NCBI GenBank assembly: GCA_020637215.1
Contig: JACJWI010000003.1
Coordinates: 124,001-188,000, forward strand
Length of the DNA: 64,000 bases
Direction: 5' to 3'
Source of the DNA: Microthrixaceae bacterium
GTDB taxonomy: Bacteria; Actinomycetota; Acidimicrobiia; Acidimicrobiales; Microtrichaceae
The translations under genes were made by a program, and so were the position numbers. Under the pieces are notes generated by a model, which did not search any database, was not told the DNA's origin, and was given only the letters and a program-made list of their open reading frames with translations. This document shows, one piece after another, positions 62,898 to 64,000 of the stretch. Each line of letters starts with the position of its first letter. Position 1 is the first letter of the stretch.

Positions 62898-64000
62898 TCA
62901 GGTGGTGCGCTGCTTCTGGATGTTGGCCCACTCGTCGCGCAGGCCGACGGTGCGGTGGAACACCGACGGGTCGTCCAGATCCGCAGCGAAGTAGCCGAGG
63001 CGCTCGAACTGCACGACCTGGCCGGGATCCGCCTCGGCCAGGGCCGGCTCGACCTTGGCCGACCGGGTGGTCCGCGACCCGCGGTCCAGGTCCTCGAGCG
63101 GGTCGACCCCGTCGGCACCCGGGTGCGCCGAGCGGAACAGCCGCTCGTAGAGGTGGACGGTCGCGTCCGCCGCGTGCGGGCGCGACACCCAGTGCAGAGT
63201 CGACTTGACCTTGCGACCGTCGGGGGCCGCCCCTCCCCTGCTCTCCGGGTCGTAGGTGGCGAGCACCTCGACGACGTTCCCGTCGTCGTCGAGCACCACG
63301 TCGGTGGCGGTGACGAAGAAGGCGTTGCGAAGCCGGACCTCGCGACCGGGCGTCAGCCGGAAGTACTTGGGCGGGGGGTCCAGCATGAAGTCGTCACGCT
63401 CGATCCACAGCTCGCCGGTGAACGGCACGGCCCGGGTCCCCTCGGCGTCGTCCTCGGGGTTGTTGATGACGTCCATCCACTCGACGTGGCCCTCGGGCCA
63501 GTTGGTGATCGTCAGCCTGAGCGGGTCGAGCACCGCCATCCGCCGCAGCGCATGACGGTTGTGGTGGGTGCGCACGAAGCTCTCGAGCAGCTCGATCTCG
63601 ACCGTCGAGTTCGTCTTGGCCACCGAGATGTGATCGCAGAACGCCCGCAGCGCCTCGGCCGGGTACCCGCGGCGTCGCAGACCCCGCACGGTCGGCATCC
63701 GGGCGTCGTCCCAGCCGTCGACCAGCCCGTCCTCGACCAGCGTGCGCAGCACCCGCTTGGACAGCACGGTGTGGGTCAGGTTGAGACGGGCGAACTCGGT
63801 CTGCTCGGGTCGGTCCGACGGGAGCTCGACGTGGTCCAGGCACCAGTCGTAGAGCGGTCGGTGCTCGGCGAACTCGAGGGTGCAGATCGAGTGCGTCGTG
63901 CCCTCGATCGCGTCGACCTGACCGTGGGCCCAGTCGTAGGTCGGGTAGATGATCCAGCGGTCGCCGGTGCGGTGGTGATGGGCTCGGCGGATCCGGTAGA
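62898..64000 (-). CDS. glnS: Glutaminyl-tRNA synthetase, C-terminal part
   Basis: Charges tRNA-Gln directly. The gene runs off the right edge; 367 residues are visible. Class I features: the KMSKS-type loop VLSKRVL, YPTYDWAHGQVDAIEGTTHS, LYDWCLDHVEL, and the two beta-barrel anticodon domains with RNAFFVTATDVV. Its presence means Gln-tRNA need not come only from the transamidation route. The cognate tRNA-Gln lies 17.5 kb to the left. Confidence 0.93.
   Translation of the reverse strand, partial: YRIRRAHHHRTGDRWIIYPTYDWAHGQVDAIEGTTHSICTLEFAEHRPLYDWCLDHVELPSDRPEQTEFARLNLTHTVLSKRVLRTLVEDGLVDGWDDARMPTVRGLRRRGYPAEALRAFCDHISVAKTNSTVEIELLESFVRTHHNRHALRRMAVLDPLRLTITNWPEGHVEWMDVINNPEDDAEGTRAVPFTGELWIERDDFMLDPPPKYFRLTPGREVRLRNAFFVTATDVVLDDDGNVVEVLATYDPESRGGAAPDGRKVKSTLHWVSRPHAADATVHLYERLFRSAHPGADGVDPLEDLDRGSRTTRSAKVEPALAEADPGQVVQFERLGYFAADLDDPSVFHRTVGLRDEWANIQKQRTT

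Overview
The window is 64 kb of very GC-rich actinobacterial DNA with almost continuous coding. A member of the Acidimicrobiia is the best guess. The reasons are the mix of ImuA'/ImuB/DnaE2 mutasome genes, F420 synthesis (CofC), a SARP-type regulator, a DprE1/DPPR-synthase pair, a WS/DGAT acyltransferase, and the 16-bp actinobacterial SOS box. This placement is inference; no rRNA or other decisive marker is present.

Left arm (1-45 kb) looks like ordinary chromosome. It begins with an SOS-mutagenesis module in two pieces: dnaE2 at the left edge and imuA'-imuB at 8.4-10.9 kb, each with a LexA-type box next to its start. Between them lie alkB, an M3 oligopeptidase, a PAS-GGDEF-EAL protein and a two-component system. 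Then come an Nfu_N-like protein, a truncated haemoglobin, a cyclase/membrane-protein pair, rnhB, a GH38 alpha-mannosidase, a giant SARP regulator followed by a P450, an M15 peptidase pair, gpsA, cofC, a PIG-L deacetylase, metG, a HIT protein, an exonuclease, a complete sugar-type ABC importer (33.2-37.6 kb), dprE1/ubiA, a secreted zincin, a Sua5-type threonylcarbamoyl-AMP synthase, an SDR, amt and a flavin-type oxidoreductase. Many genes have a TANNNT box 6-9 bases before the start codon, which suggests leaderless mRNAs.

Islands (45.4-61.1 kb). tRNA-Gln and tRNA-Glu mark the boundary. The 3' part of tRNA-Glu is repeated at 53.66 and 61.04 kb, so two elements sit in tandem at one attachment site. 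Island 1 (8.2 kb) has a tyrosine integrase, an excisionase-like protein, a mobilisation-like mini-operon, VapBC and a TauE/SafE permease gene with three G-run frameshifts. Island 2 (7.4 kb) has a MobF relaxase-helicase and an IS256-family insertion, but no integrase.

Both islands carry the same layout of a short operon: secreted protease, lipoprotein, then an acyl-carrier protein and a GNAT acyltransferase. In island 1 these are a metzincin, a lipoprotein, a GNAT and an ACP as separate genes. In island 2 they are a trypsin-like protease, a lipoprotein, and an ACP-like/GNAT fusion cut off by the IS. The proteases are unrelated, so the recurring layout is the most interesting feature of the window.

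Right flank (61.1-64 kb) returns to the chromosome with a WS/DGAT enzyme and the 3' part of glnS. A 48-bp perfect palindrome between them has a decayed relative beside dnaE2 at the opposite end of the window.
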